NCBI GenBank assembly: GCA_035222895.1
Contig: JAVYIG010000606.1
Span: 248,001-312,000, forward strand
Direction of reading: 5' to 3'
Length of the DNA stretch: 64,000 nucleotides
From: Strongylocentrotus droebachiensis
Taxonomy: Eukaryota; Echinodermata; Echinoidea; Camarodonta; Strongylocentrotidae
Below are positions 27,401 to 41,800 of this stretch, in pieces (the first letter of the stretch is position 1; each line of letters starts with the position of its first letter). A program made the position numbers and the translations under genes. Under the pieces are notes generated by a model. The model was not told the DNA's origin, did no database searches, and saw only the letters and a list, made by a program, of their open reading frames with translations.

Positions 27401-30400
27401 TCTTTCTAAAAAGAGATTGAAGTTTTAATGGCACTGTACTTCAACATTTAGAATATAATAATACAGACATTCATGAATAAAGTTTAGTCCTGCCTAGTCA
27501 TGCAATTGCATTGTGAAATAAAACATTTGGAAGCGATTGGAAAAGCTTAATCATGTTTTAACAGATAAGTATTATTGTGAGGTTTCGGTATCATCGAAAT
27601 CATACGTAATTGGCCCAGGGATTATTTTCCATGTCACATGCTTATACAAAGAAATGTTTATATGGAACTACATGAACATGTGGCATGAAGGTGTGTCCAC
27701 AACCTTTAGATATTAATTTTCATATTTTGTGTATGGGGCATTCGGAGAGCCGTCCATTTCAGGGGTATTTTTTTATGATACGTTTCCACACTAACATAAA
27801 ATGAATAAAACAGTTCCAATTTTCCCCCAGAGCTCGATTTTTTTAAAACATTTTGACACTTACCACTTTCACAATTAATACCATCAAATCCAGAAATACA
27901 AGTACAGTTGTAGAAATTGATTTTGTCCGAGCACGTAGCACCATTTTGACAGGGATTGCTTAGGCATTCGTTGATGTATGTAGAACAAGATTATCAAGTT
28001 GGCAAATGCCTTAATATTATCACAGCATTACATATAAAGCAGTTTATAAATCATTGTCAGCTGTGTGTAATGAATACCTACACGTTGTAATTGATCATTT
28101 TGTTGAATAGGAAACTAATTTCCAAATTTCACGTATTCATTCAAATAGAGTGACATAGTGAGGAAAAATTGTGATCAACGGAAAGCACGATATTCTGTGT
28201 TCTGATTTAGACGATCGAATGGCATGTACCTTTGGAATTGAACAGGGCACATGTCTTACCATTTTCACAGTAAGGCCCATCATAACCAGCTTGGCATGTA
28301 CAGTTGTAGAAGTCCACAAATTCCATACAGGTAGCTCCATTTTGGCAAGGATTACTAACACATTCGTCGATTTCTACAAAAGTCAAAGAAACATAGCAAC
28401 ATTGACGTTGACGGTGATCGCAGTATCTCAATCAAAATTGCCAAACCGACTTCAAAGCGACCGGTTCTTGGTCATCAGAGGTAAGGTGTTGTTTTTTCAG
28501 TCTAGTCAGTGTATATCTAGTGTCGGCATCGTTGGTGTGACAGCTTAATTCGTATCATCGGGTCATCGCGTCTGGTCGGGTGGTAGGGTTACCCGCCCTT
28601 TCGTGAAAAAATGCCCCTACACGAAATGTTTGTGTTATAAGCCCCTCCCATCAGCAAATGGTCTGGTCTAATTTACCCCACCCTTTGTGAAAACCCTACG
28701 GCAAATCTACGAAAGGTCGTGTAACGTGACCACCCGACCGGACGAGATTACCCGATTATTCAAAGTATGTAACTGAGGTGTCAAGTTTTGGCGTTATACA
28801 TCAGTAAAAACGTCAAACCGATTCAAAATATATTCCAAACCGACCGATTCTTGGCCAGAATACCTCAGTCACACCAACGACACCGACATCAGACCGACTA
28901 CCGATCAAAAGAAGATTTCATTAGCCAAAATGGCCAGCATCTGTCATCTGTCGGTTTGGAATCGGTCTTGAGTGGGTATGGTGGTGTGACTAAGGTATCA
29001 TTGTTAATGCATTATTTTTGTTAATTTTACAACACTAATTAATGGAGTATCTTGTTTATTATTTTCGGATTGGTGTCGGTCTGCGTCGATCTCGTCGATT
29101 TGACAGGTGCATCGTAAGAAAAGAGAACGAAAGATGTAAACATAAGAGCATCGACAAACTACAAAATATGTCAAAGCTTTAGTCATCTACAACAAGGCAC
29201 CGTTATTTTCTAATTTTTGCATCACTAACCCACCATTCTCACAGTGTATACCCTCGAAGCCAGGAATGCACGAACAGTTGTAGAAATCAATTTCATCGGA
29301 GCAGGTAGCACCATTGTGACAAGGATCACTAAGACATTCGTTTATATCTGTAGAAAAGATTATTAAGTTAACGATCAAGCATTCAATGAGAAATAGTTTG
29401 AGATAAACATATGTACGGGCGCTAATGGAATTTAGAATTTCAAAAGAAATATTTCATTTTCAACTTTCATATCATGTTAGACATTTTAGAAAGTGGATTG
29501 ATAAACAGCAAAAACGGACATCCCCTGTCATTGAAATTGGGATCTTTTTCTTCTCAACAATGGCTTACCATTTTCACAAGTTTTCGGGTTGTCCGTAAAG
29601 TATGTTTATAATAATATAACGGGAATTTAATGATAGTTTGGTGATTATTTCTTACCATTTTGACAATGTATTACCATTCCACGGTGTGGAAAACGGTTTG
29701 AAGGGGCGTAAATTTGCACAGGATTACCTACCTGACAACCTTTAATAAATCATGTTATATATTTCTTGGAATAATGGTTTGCATTTCGTTTGACAAATAC
29801 ATTCTCTTCTGTAAAAGAAATATGAAGGGTATCGTTTTCATTTACCAATTTGACAATGAATTCCATTGTAACCTTGCGGGCAAGAACAGTTGTAGAAATC
29901 AACAAAATCTGTACAGGTAGCTCCATTATTACAAGGGTTGCTCAAGCATTCGTCGATATCTGAACACACCAAAGAAATAAGAAATACGAATTAGCAGTGT
30001 GTTAAAGGTGGAATGATGGCTACATTACATATTTACAGGGTTGAGGAAATAAATAACAGGTATACCACACTGAGGACAGATAAAGCGTGATGTGCATCTG
30101 CAATGATATTCATTACAGAGAAGTAAAAAGAGATTTATTTTGGCAAGGAATAATGGAGCGTTTCCCATGCATTATTTCTCTCTCTCTCCCAGTTTCTTTC
30201 TTCTTGTGCCATTACAGAGGTTACATGAAATGCTAGTTCAAAGGTACACACTTGACATCATGATAGCGCCTTACCTATCTCACAATTCATGCCTTCATAT
30301 CCTCCTGCACAAGAACAATTGTAGAAATCAATAGACTCCAGACAAGTAGCACCATTCTGGCATGGGTTACTCCAGCATTCATTCACATCTAGGAAGGGGG

Positions 30401-33157
30401 AACAAATTGACTGAATATGAGTTTTGAAGGTATTTTTTAAACAAGAAGTGTAAGAAACTTTAAAGTAATCTTCGGAAAGGCAGAAGGTATCGTTATCACA
30501 AAGATAAATGTGAACAGCACAGCTAAAGCCGGGGTAATAATATCCAAGTTTGGAAGCGCTTAGAGACTTAATTGTGATTCGCGCTATATAAAAGCTGAAT
30601 ATTATTATTATTATTATTATTACTTGTGTTTGAAAATGCATGAATCCTGTTGCTCTTTGTTTTGTCTTTCCTTTTCTTCACTGATTCCAGCAAGTGAGTT
30701 AAAACGAAGAACTAGCAAGATTGCCCAATTTGCCATATTATCATGAGACTTAATCTGCTTAGTGTTTTGACAATGAAGCCCATCATAACCGGCCAGCCTT
30801 GGAAATTAGCCAACAAAGCCATTGCAAATAGCACCATTTTGACGTGGATTGATAGTGCATTCACTAATTTCTGGTAAAAGGGAAAGAAGGATGCTAGAGC
30901 ACTCAGCATTATCAGTGTGGTATAAGTTATGTTCGATAAGATGAATGCTTGGCTGTTTGGTTTAGAGAGTCGAATATATAACTGCTTAACCCACCCTGTT
31001 CCCAGATATAGCATATTCTAAATTTCAGTATAATCGAGTAGCAAGAATGTCCTTCTATGTTGACGAAGACAAAGATACAATAGGAGATAAGTCAGTTGGG
31101 ATACATTAAACATGGTAAAATAGCCGAAAGCTTTTGTCTTATGATTATTATAATTCGCTTAGATTACAGAGAGCAGGAGTATAGAGAGAAAGGGAGAGAG
31201 TCGATAGAATGAAAAAATGCAGATTTGTGGCTGTCTCACCATTCTCACAGTTTATGCCTTCATAACCAGCTGAACAAGAGCAGTTGTAGAAATCGATGGA
31301 GTCGAAACATGTAGCGCCATTATAGCAGGGGTCGCTCATACATTCATTTATATCTCCAAGGAAAAACAAAAATATATAATTTGAATAATGTAGAAAGAAT
31401 TATTAATTTCATGCTAAAACTTCAATAAAATATCATACAAATGATGCATGCGATGACTTTCATGATATAAAGCGGTTGAATTTGATATGTGCATACAGGC
31501 CCATCGAGAGCTGATAGATAGTGTAATGAGCGATTGAAGATTTGCCAATAAAGACGTCATATTTAGGCCTTTTCGCTCTTTTTCCTCATATATTATTTCT
31601 TCTCAGAACAGTCAAGAAATAGAAATTATCTTGACTTTTTAATAATTTAAGAATGTGATCTTACAGCAGTGCTCTTACCATTTTGACAATGTAGCCCGTC
31701 ATATCCAGCCTGACATGAACAGTTATAGAAGTTGACAAAGTCCTTACAAGTAGCTCCATTTTGACAGGGATTGCTAGTACATTCATCAATTTCTGTTAAG
31801 AAATTAAGAACCATTTATTCCAAGGTTTCCACGGGATTCAACATTATGAGTCTTAAAGTTATACTCTGTTATGATGACGTGTTAACTGATTGGTTTGTTA
31901 TCTATAAAGATCTTATTTGAAAAATAGTCGTGACTAACTATAATCGTGGTTGTTAAACTTTACTCCAATATCCTTAACATATTGAAATTGTAACCTATCC
32001 TAACCAGGATGACAAGAACAGTTGTAAAAGTCAACAGATTCAAGACAGGTAGCTCCATTCAGGCATGGGCTACTGGAACATTCACTAAATTTCTGAGAAG
32101 AAAAAAATAGATAATGCTCAATACCAGGGTTTCCGCGACCAAACAATTCCTTCAGTATCATTTTACAAAAGGAAAGTGAGACCAACATCATAATTGGGTG
32201 CACACATATTCGTCGAGAGCCTGAAAATCTTACACCAATATCCTTACCATTTTGACAATGTAGCCCATCATAACCAGGATGACATGAACAGTTGTAGAAA
32301 TCAACAAAGGCAGTACAGATAGCTCCATTCAGGCACGGGTTACTGGAACATTCATCAATTTCTGAGAAGAAAAAAAGAAATGACAACATGAAATAGTTAT
32401 CACTCAGTGAGAATACCAGTCTTACCGCGATCAAAGAATGGGTTCAGTATCATTTTACAAAATGAAAGTGTGATCTACATCATTTTGTGGTGCACGCATA
32501 TTCTTTGAAAGCTCATTTATCGCAATATAAACAAATGAAGAAAAAACTGAAACTTACATATCTCATTCTCTGTCCATATATTTCTCTCTCACTAAGGAAA
32601 GGAAACAAATCAACAAATATCCATAATTATATTCCACATACTAAGAATCGTGCTCTACGATTGGTCAAAAGTAAATCACGTGATGAAAGATAGTTCGCCC
32701 ACTATTTATGAGAGAAGCAAAAAGTTCGTTACACTGTGTAGATAGTACTACTATCTACACAATGCAACGCACTTTTACTGAAGATAGAGGTACTATCTAC
32801 ACAGGGCAACGCACTTTCACTGAAGATTATCCAAAAGCGCACTAAAACAGGCGTAATTAAACGCGCATTACCAATGAGCGCAATTAAAGCAAACACATGC
32901 GCGCACCGTACCCTCAAGGGGTTGGGTGAAACTTTTTCTTTCATGTAGATGCATACACGTCCTTTTCTTTGTGTAGTTAAATTGTTTTAGATGTGGAATA
33001 TAAAGCAAATAATCAACTTTTGGTTTCAGGCGATGGCAAACTATCACTTCCTCGTCGATCAGAATGTATACGCTTCGCTTCGGAAAGATAGCTACATCCA
33101 GATCGCCTCGGAAGTGATAGTTTTTTCCATCACCTTCACCAACGGTAGTTATTTGCT

Positions 33158-33206
<49 letters not shown>

Positions 33207-35886
33207 GATGTTAAAATGTACCTTTACATCCATATTCTTACCATTTTGACAATGTAGACCGTCATAGCCAGCCTCACAAGAACAGTTGTAGAAATCAACG
33301 AAGTCGGTACAGGTAGCTCCATTTTGACACGGATTGCTGGAACATTCATCAATTTCTGAAGAAAAAAAACATAGTATGAAACATCATTCAATGACAATCC
33401 AGTCTCACCGTGACAAGATAATGGCTTCAGTCTCATTTTACAAATTGTAAGTGTGACCCCCAAAAAGCTGACTTTACTGAAATATCGATCAGCCAAATTT
33501 TCAAATTTTGGGACAAAAAAAAAATTGCTCTAAAACATCGATAATTCTCGGTTTCGTTTTTTCTTGGACGCACTGTACATAGAAATTCTCACCGTTTTGA
33601 CAATGTAGCCCGTCATAACCAGCCTGGCATGAACAGTTATAGAAGTCAACAAAGTCGTTACAAGTACCTCCATTTTGACAGGGATCGCTTGTACATTCAT
33701 CAATTTCTGAAGAAAAAAAACATAGTATGAAATATCATGCAATGACAATCCTGTCTCGCTGAGACCAAATAATGGCTCCAGTTTCGTTTTACAAATTGAA
33801 GGAATTATCTGACCTACATCATCATATTCGGGTGAAAACAAGTGCAACGACAGCCGATACATCCATGATAAAGAAATGAAGAAAACTTGAAAGGCACATG
33901 GCATTCCCCCTCAGCTTTCGATTCTCTCTCTGTCTCCGAGAAACAAATCAACAATATCCATCTCTACATAATAATGTTGAGATGTAAGTTTACATCCAAT
34001 TTCTTACCATTTTGACAATGTAGACCGTCATAACCAGCCTGGCATGAACAGTTGTAAAAAGCAACAAAGTCGTTGCAAGTACCTCCATTTTGACAGGGAT
34101 TGCTTGTACATTCATCAATCTCTGAAATATAACACAAAGTATAAAACATCATTCAATGAGAATACCAGTCTTGCCGCGACCAAACAATGGATCCAGTATC
34201 ATTTTACAAATTCAAAGACTTAACCGACCTACACTGTATTTCATCAGTAGACACAAATTCTACGAGAGCCAATACATCGCATGATAAACAAATGAAGAAA
34301 AACTGAAAAGCACACGGCGTTTACAATATTACGGTTTGATTTCTTTCTCTCTCTCTCTCTCTCTCTCTAAGAAAAAAATCCAGGATTTTGAAATAATATT
34401 GATATGTTACTATACATAGAAATTCTCACCGTCTTGACAATGTAGCCCGTCATAACCAGCCTGGCATGAACAGTTATAGGCATCAACAAAGTCGTTACAA
34501 GTACCTCCATTTTGACAGGGATTGCTTAAACATTCATCAATCTCTGAAATATAAAACAAAGTATAAAAACATCATTAAAGGAGAATACCAACTCATCATT
34601 TGTCGGTGAACACAAATGCAATGACAGCCGATACATCGCATGCCAAAAAAATGAAGAAAACTTGAAAGGCACATGATATTTTCCCCTTAGATTTTGACAT
34701 TCTCTCTCTGTCTCCAAGAAACAAATCAACAAATATCCATCACAATATAAAAATGTTAAGATGTAAGTTTACGTCCAATTTCTCACCATTTTGACAATGT
34801 AGCCCATCATATCCAGTCTGGCATGAACAGTTATAGAAGTCAACAAAGTCGTTACAATTAGCTCCATTTTGACAGGGATTGCTGGAACATAAAGCATCGT
34901 TCCGTGAGAATACCGGGCTTTCCGTTACCAAATAAGGGCTTCAGTGTCATTTTACAAAGTGAAATACTCGCCTACGACCTTCATCATTTTGTGATGAACA
35001 CAGATTCAAAGAGAGCAGATACGTCACAAGATTTGAAAAAAAAAACACTGTAAAGTGCATGCCAACATATTTCTTCGCCGATCGCATTTCTCTCTCCCCC
35101 CCCCCCCCCCCCATCGAGAAAAAAATGTCCATGACTTTGTAATAGCATTAAAATGTTACTTAAAATTTCATCAAGAAGATTGGAAGTTACCGTTTTCGCA
35201 ATAGGTTCCATCATATCCAGCTCGACACGAACAGTTAAAGAAATTAACAAAGTCGAAACAAGTTGCTGCATTTTGGCAAGGGTTGCCGAGGCATTCGTCA
35301 ATATCTGATCAAAAGTAAATAAAGGAGCAACAAAATAAAAAAGCACTACATCTCATATTTGATCTATGTAAGGCACTTAGACCTGGGGCATGTACGTGAA
35401 AATATTCTATTCTATAATGTTTTGCAGATCATGTATGGATTCCATCGCATGAAGTGTTACAGTCTCCGGGCAAAAACAAGTCTATACTTCATTAAGTATG
35501 TCTTTTTATAATTAATATAATGCATGTTACTTATAGTAACTAATGCTCCAACTTAAAACAATAAACAACACAAACTACGAAGAATGAGACCAACAACAAC
35601 AACAAGGAAAAAAGCACTTTCTAGTTGTATTTTACTACCATTTTCGCAGTTAAATCCATCGTACCCTGGTGAGCAGGTACAGTTATAAAAGTCGATGAAG
35701 TCTTGGCAAGACCCTCCATTATGACAGGGGTTGCTGATACATTCATTCATTTCTGAAAGAAGATATAGGTATGGTATATTACATGAACAATATGTTTATG
35801 TAGATAGCTGATAATACGTGATAATGGCAGAAGACTAGTGGTAATAGTCATGGCAACAATGGTAAAATTAGCAGCAGCAGTATCAT

Positions 35887-35931
<45 letters not shown>

Positions 35932-36080
35932 GAGTAGTACTGATAGCAGCAGTAGTAGTAGTGTTAATGTAGAAATGGCTATAGTATTATGTAGAAGTGC
36001 AGGAGGATTGTATCAGTAGTAGTCGGCGGCGGCGGCGTAATAGTACATGTAGTAGTAGAATGGGGAAGAGGAGTGGGAAC

Positions 36081-36122
<42 letters not shown>

Positions 36123-38741
36123 TTGATGGTACTGTAGCTGCTGTACTAGCGCAAGAGGAGGAGCAAGAGGAAGGGTAGTAGGAAATGCCCCGGTAGTTGC
36201 TCATGCGACAATCGTTCTAGGCTTTATATATATATATATACTTATATATAGGGTTGGGTTTAGGAATGCACTTATGTTTTAGATTAGTTTTTTTGTTATG
36301 ATTAGGATATGGAATAGTAATGGAACTAGGATAAAATTTAAGATTGGTATGGTATGAAATTGACACGGAGTCATCGTTTCAGAAAGGAGTGGCCTACAGT
36401 CGTAGAGAAGAAATAACAGTAGTCGTAGTATTAGAAGCAGCAGCTGCAACATTAGTAGCAGTCATATACATGTAAATATGAGTATACATTACGTCCCATT
36501 TTACACGTTATAGATATTTTGAAAAACACATTTGTGCGATGTACAGTATAAGTGACTCACCTGATTCACAATGAATGCCTTCGTACCCAGGTAAGCAGGT
36601 ACAGTTGTAGGAATCAATGTGGTCCGAGCAAGTTGCACCATTCTGACAAGGATTGCTGGAGCATTCATCAATTTCTGAAACAAAATGACAAGGGGGATCG
36701 TGGTTTATAGAGATATGCAGTTGCAGGAATCAATGTGAAATTCATGACGGATTATATACGGATAAACACATTATTTTGCAATGTACACATGTACAAATAT
36801 GAAAATACGATATCCAAAATACAAATAACAGATATCCAATGAATTTGAAATCAAAATGAATTGTTACCTTACATTAAATTTCTCACCATTTTGACATTGT
36901 AGCCCGTCATATCCAGCCTGGCATGAACAGTTATAGAAGTCGACAAAGTCGTTACAAATCGCTCCATTTTGACACGAATTGCTAGAACATTCATCGATTT
37001 CTGTAGAAAAATGGAAGGCACCAACAAGACTGTTATGCATAAATATTGGTAAGCATACTATCGGAATATTTAGAGAGCAAAGCAGGAAACATGCTTCTGG
37101 GCAAATGTAGAGAAAACTAAGACAATTATTTAATCAGCAAGTTTTTGGAAAATGATGATTTTATACATTGGCAGGGACGGACAGTTAACATTAAAGGGCT
37201 TATCGTCCGTATCAAAGTCTCAACATAATTCAGAGTGAACAATAAAGCCTCGTCTAGCTATGCCGCTGTAAACTTGTAATGATGACGTATAGGTGTTATA
37301 CGCTTCACATTTCGGTATCCTAAACACAGAGCTCAGTGAATACGCATACGACGTTTGTTTTGCGCAGTTGCGATTTATTTACACGTTCAAAAATTAGCCT
37401 TGATACAGTAATACTCTCTGCCCCTTCGCTATTTCTCGACTTCTATCTATCTCTATCTCGCTCTCTCTCTCTCTCTCTTCCCCTATGTTTTCTACTACCC
37501 CCTCCCCTTTCTCACCAGTTTCACAATGTTCCCCGCCATATCCAGCCAGACAGGTGCAATTATAGAAGTTGATAAAATCGATACAGGTAGCTCCATTCTG
37601 GCAAGGATGACTTGAACATTCGTTTATTTCTGGGTGGACGTTAAGAAATAAGAGAGATTTTGTAGGTATTGATTATTACGGATGTTACTATATTATTAGA
37701 GGGCGTACTTGGAAAGCAGTTTTGTTAAACTGAATGTACCTACCCTCTATTTTAAATAAAACTTGAATAAATAAATAAATAAATTATTTTGATATCTCAT
37801 TTCAGACCATTTAAAGTTGTTGTCCAATGCATGCTTAAGTTTGGAGCCAATTAAGAAGGCATTAGCATTTTGGAAATAAACTCTTTATTCGAAATTATGT
37901 ACACCTATATAACTAGGCAATTTGATTTTATCCTAATAGATAGACTTAGCAATTATAATGCCAATACTGAGAAGGAAATTAAAAACTACCGTTTTCGCAA
38001 TAAGTTCCATCATAGCCAGCTTGGCACGAACAGTTGAAAGAATTAACAAAGTCGGAACAGTTTGCTGCATTTTGGCAAGGGCTGCTGAGGCACTCGTCAA
38101 TATCTGCTCAGAAATAAAAACAGGAGGAACAAACGTAAGAAAATCATTATATTTCATCGTTGATTTTTGTAAAACACTTACGTCTGTGGTTTGTATGTGA
38201 AAGTAGTACATTTTACATCGGACGTGATTGTTATAAAAGAGGGTTTATGATTATTTTAATTCAATTTAGGATAAGAGGGATTAAATTATATCAGCACAGA
38301 TAATGTATGGTTTTCATCACACGAAGCGTTACTTTCTGTGGGAAATCAGGTCTATACTTCGTCAGGTCTTGTCTAGTCATTGTCATATGAACATATGGAT
38401 AACAGAATTTCTTACCTTTAAATGATTTTCAAATTTACATGCACACTGTCCGTGTGGCAATTTACAAATAAACAAAACGGGCACCTTAACCCATACATTC
38501 CTTACCATTTTCGCAGTTAAGTCCGTCGTACCCTGGTGAGCAGGTGCAGTTATACAAGTCGATGAAGTCTTGACAAAAACCTCCATTAAGACAGGGGTTG
38601 CTGAGGCATTCATCGATTTCTGGAGGGGAAAAAAATGTATGTATTATATGGGGTAAAGGATAGGAGTGCTACTAGTAGTATAAATGATAGTAATATTGGC
38701 AGTGATATTAGTAGTAGTAATAGTAGTAGTAGTAGTAGTAA

Positions 38742-38815
<74 letters not shown>

Positions 38816-38816
38816 A

Positions 38817-38855
<39 letters not shown>

Positions 38856-41800
38856 AAGTTGTAGTAGTATTAGTAATAGTAATAGTGGTAGTACCGCTGT
38901 GAAAATTGCTCCGGGATTTATTTCGTAAAAAGTATAGGGTTAGATTTAGGGTTGCAATTCGGTTTTAGGTTGGGTTTTAGGTATTTATGTTTTTAGGTTA
39001 GGGTTCGGTATGGTGTTGGGTCCAGGATTGTGAATTCGCTAAGTGAAGAATATTTACACGGATGCACTGTTTCAGGAGGAAGTGTTGTTTAGCCGTAGGG
39101 GATCAGTAGCAGTAGTAGTAGTGGTAGTAGAGGCAGCAGGAACATTAGTATAAGTCATTGTAATGTTAATACAATGTATGTGTATGAATTAAAGTATATA
39201 CCATTTTACACTATATATTTTTGTAGATTTCACTTTCTTTAAAAAAAACATTTGTATGCGATGTATAAGTAACTCACCTAATTCACAAAAAGTGCCTTCG
39301 TACCCAGGTGAGCAGGTACAGTTGTAGGAATCGATGTGGTCCAAGCAAGTAGCTCCATTCTGACAAGGATTGCTTGAGCATTCATCAATTTCTGAAACAA
39401 AACAACAAGGAGGATCGTGGCTTATGAAGATATGCAGTTGCAGGAATCAATGTGATATTCATGATGGACTATATACGGCTAAAGAAAATTATTATTTTCA
39501 ATGCAGTCAAATATGAAAATAAAATTTCCAATTTGAAAATTGCACTTCAAAACTTGAATGTATAACATAATTACCGAGTGTCTATTTGGACTCGCATACA
39601 AAAAAAACATATATAAAGCATATTCCGAAGCATTGGTGGTACAAATGGGGTGACAGACTGTAAGGTGCTGGTTTGGGGCTAAAAATAATCTAATTCAACT
39701 AGGTAGAGTAAATGCTTACATTATTAGCGGAAAGTCCTTTGTACAATTATGTTACTTTTATGCCTTCAAATTAAAAACTAAATATAAACAGAAACAGTGA
39801 CACTGTCAGAGAGAGAGAGAGAGAGAGACAAACACAGGGGAAAAAGATGTGTAAACAGTGACGGTTTTAATCATTTTATTTACCATTTTCACAGTTCATT
39901 CCCTCATAGCCTGGAAGACACGTGCAGTTATACATGTTGATGAAGTCCGAACAGGTGGCACCGTTATGACACGGATTGCTAAAACATTCGTCGATTTCTA
40001 ATGAAAAAAACCAAGGTGACATTGTAAAGCTTATAACAGAATCTGTTTTATACAGTAGGCTTGCGGGTGCACCATGTGTGTGAGAGAGAGAGAGGATTGA
40101 GGAGTCCTGAAAGGACTCTGACTCGGTAACCTTTCTTGGGGGTGTGTAGTCCTGAAAAGGACTGTTTGTTTTAATTTGTTTTAAACAATATGTTTACAAA
40201 TTTTATTTGCTAGATATCGGTGTTAGCTTCATGTTGAAGAGAAGACTGAATTCTGGAAAGTGCTATCAAAGATGAACTTTTATTTCTTAGCCTTCTCATT
40301 TTGTTCACTTTGTCGTGAAATAATAGCTTCAAATGTCCTTATCCGAAATATGAACGAGAAATAGCTTAAATGTTTGGATCGTTTTTCCTGCCACATGGGT
40401 GTGTAGTCCCACATGTCCTTTTCGTTGTGTAATACATGTAATTTCCAGCAAGATTTTGCCAACTATTTTTTTAATCTGCGTTCTTTCCTTTAACAGAATA
40501 ATATTGAATTTCAATAAACCAAACTAAAAACATGCACGAAACATGTCAAATGTAACCTTCTCATTCTGCCGTGATGTCAAAAATACAGGCTTATTCAATG
40601 AACTTCTTACCATTTTCACAATGTATTCCGTCGTATCCTGATTTACACGAACACGTGTATCCATTGATGACGTCATAGCAGGTAGCATCGTTTTGGCAAG
40701 GGTTGCTAAAGCACTCGTCAATCTCTGTTAGAAATTGCCATGATAGGTGAAACAATATAACAGATTAACAATAATATTAATTTGGTTTACATGACGCTAA
40801 GTATATTTACGATGACTGTGTCTAGGCGCTTTAAATCCCCACTGCACTACATATAGCTACTTGCGCCCTCTAAATAGCAAACAATGCCTAATCGGTGCCT
40901 GTTGGTCCCCATGATCCCCTTTTTCTTATGTTAATTGAGAGCTGATTTGATGAGATAACCACCTGTCAGTGACCTTGCAGGGGAGTATAATCCCCTATGG
41001 CCAAACTAGTACAGACGAGCTTTAAAGAAATGTTATTACCCCCGTAATCGAATTCAGGCTCACCCGCACAATGTGATCACATTCTAGCCAGACGCCATTT
41101 TATAGATGCTCACTTTGATGTGCAAACTGCAATGACTTTCACATCCTACCGGGTACCCATTTAACACCTGGATAGAGACAAGCAATGTGGATAACATGCC
41201 TTGTTTAAGGACATAATTGTGCCGCACCGGGATCGAACCCATGACCTCCCAATCAACAGCCAAGTGTTTAAACCACTCGACTGTGACACCATTACGGTAA
41301 ATGGGGTTATTAAAGAGAACTGTTTCTGAACGAGTGCCATGAGCGTCCCTGGACGGTGTGTGTGCTCTATAAGTTTACACTATTATTATTATTAATATTA
41401 TTATTATTATGAGGGACAAGTGGCACAGGATTTGAACCTTCTTAACTGGAATAACTAACTATTTGAATCAAGTATACAGGTAAATAAAAGGTTCCCTTTT
41501 TTAAATTGATTAACACTAGATTAACAGTAAAGGGTGATAAACAGTGCCAGTGGGCAAGACGGAGACAGAGACAGAAACAGAATGAGCAAAAAGAGACGGA
41601 AAATGAGAGAAAGAGAAAGAGATAGAGATAAAAAAAAGATAAACGGAAAGGGAAAAATTTAGTGAATGTATTGGGAGAAAGTAGGGGAAATATTTTTTGT
41701 TTAAATGGCCATATAGATCATATGATATGCTTATTTTGATGATAATAATAAATGAGTATCAATAACAACAAATTACAATTATTGTAATGATAATTATAAC

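Noticed and set aside
35880..36130. CRISPR-like or satellite array
   Set aside because: Simple AGT trinucleotide repeat; no spacer-repeat structure, and the genome is eukaryotic.
38635..38928. Poly-Ser/poly-Val open frame
   Set aside because: AGT microsatellite in an intron of the EGF gene.
40052..40165. A histone gene on the minus strand
   Set aside because: The stem-loop and downstream element look real, but no histone-like reading frame exists upstream to 40.6 kb, where an EGF exon begins.
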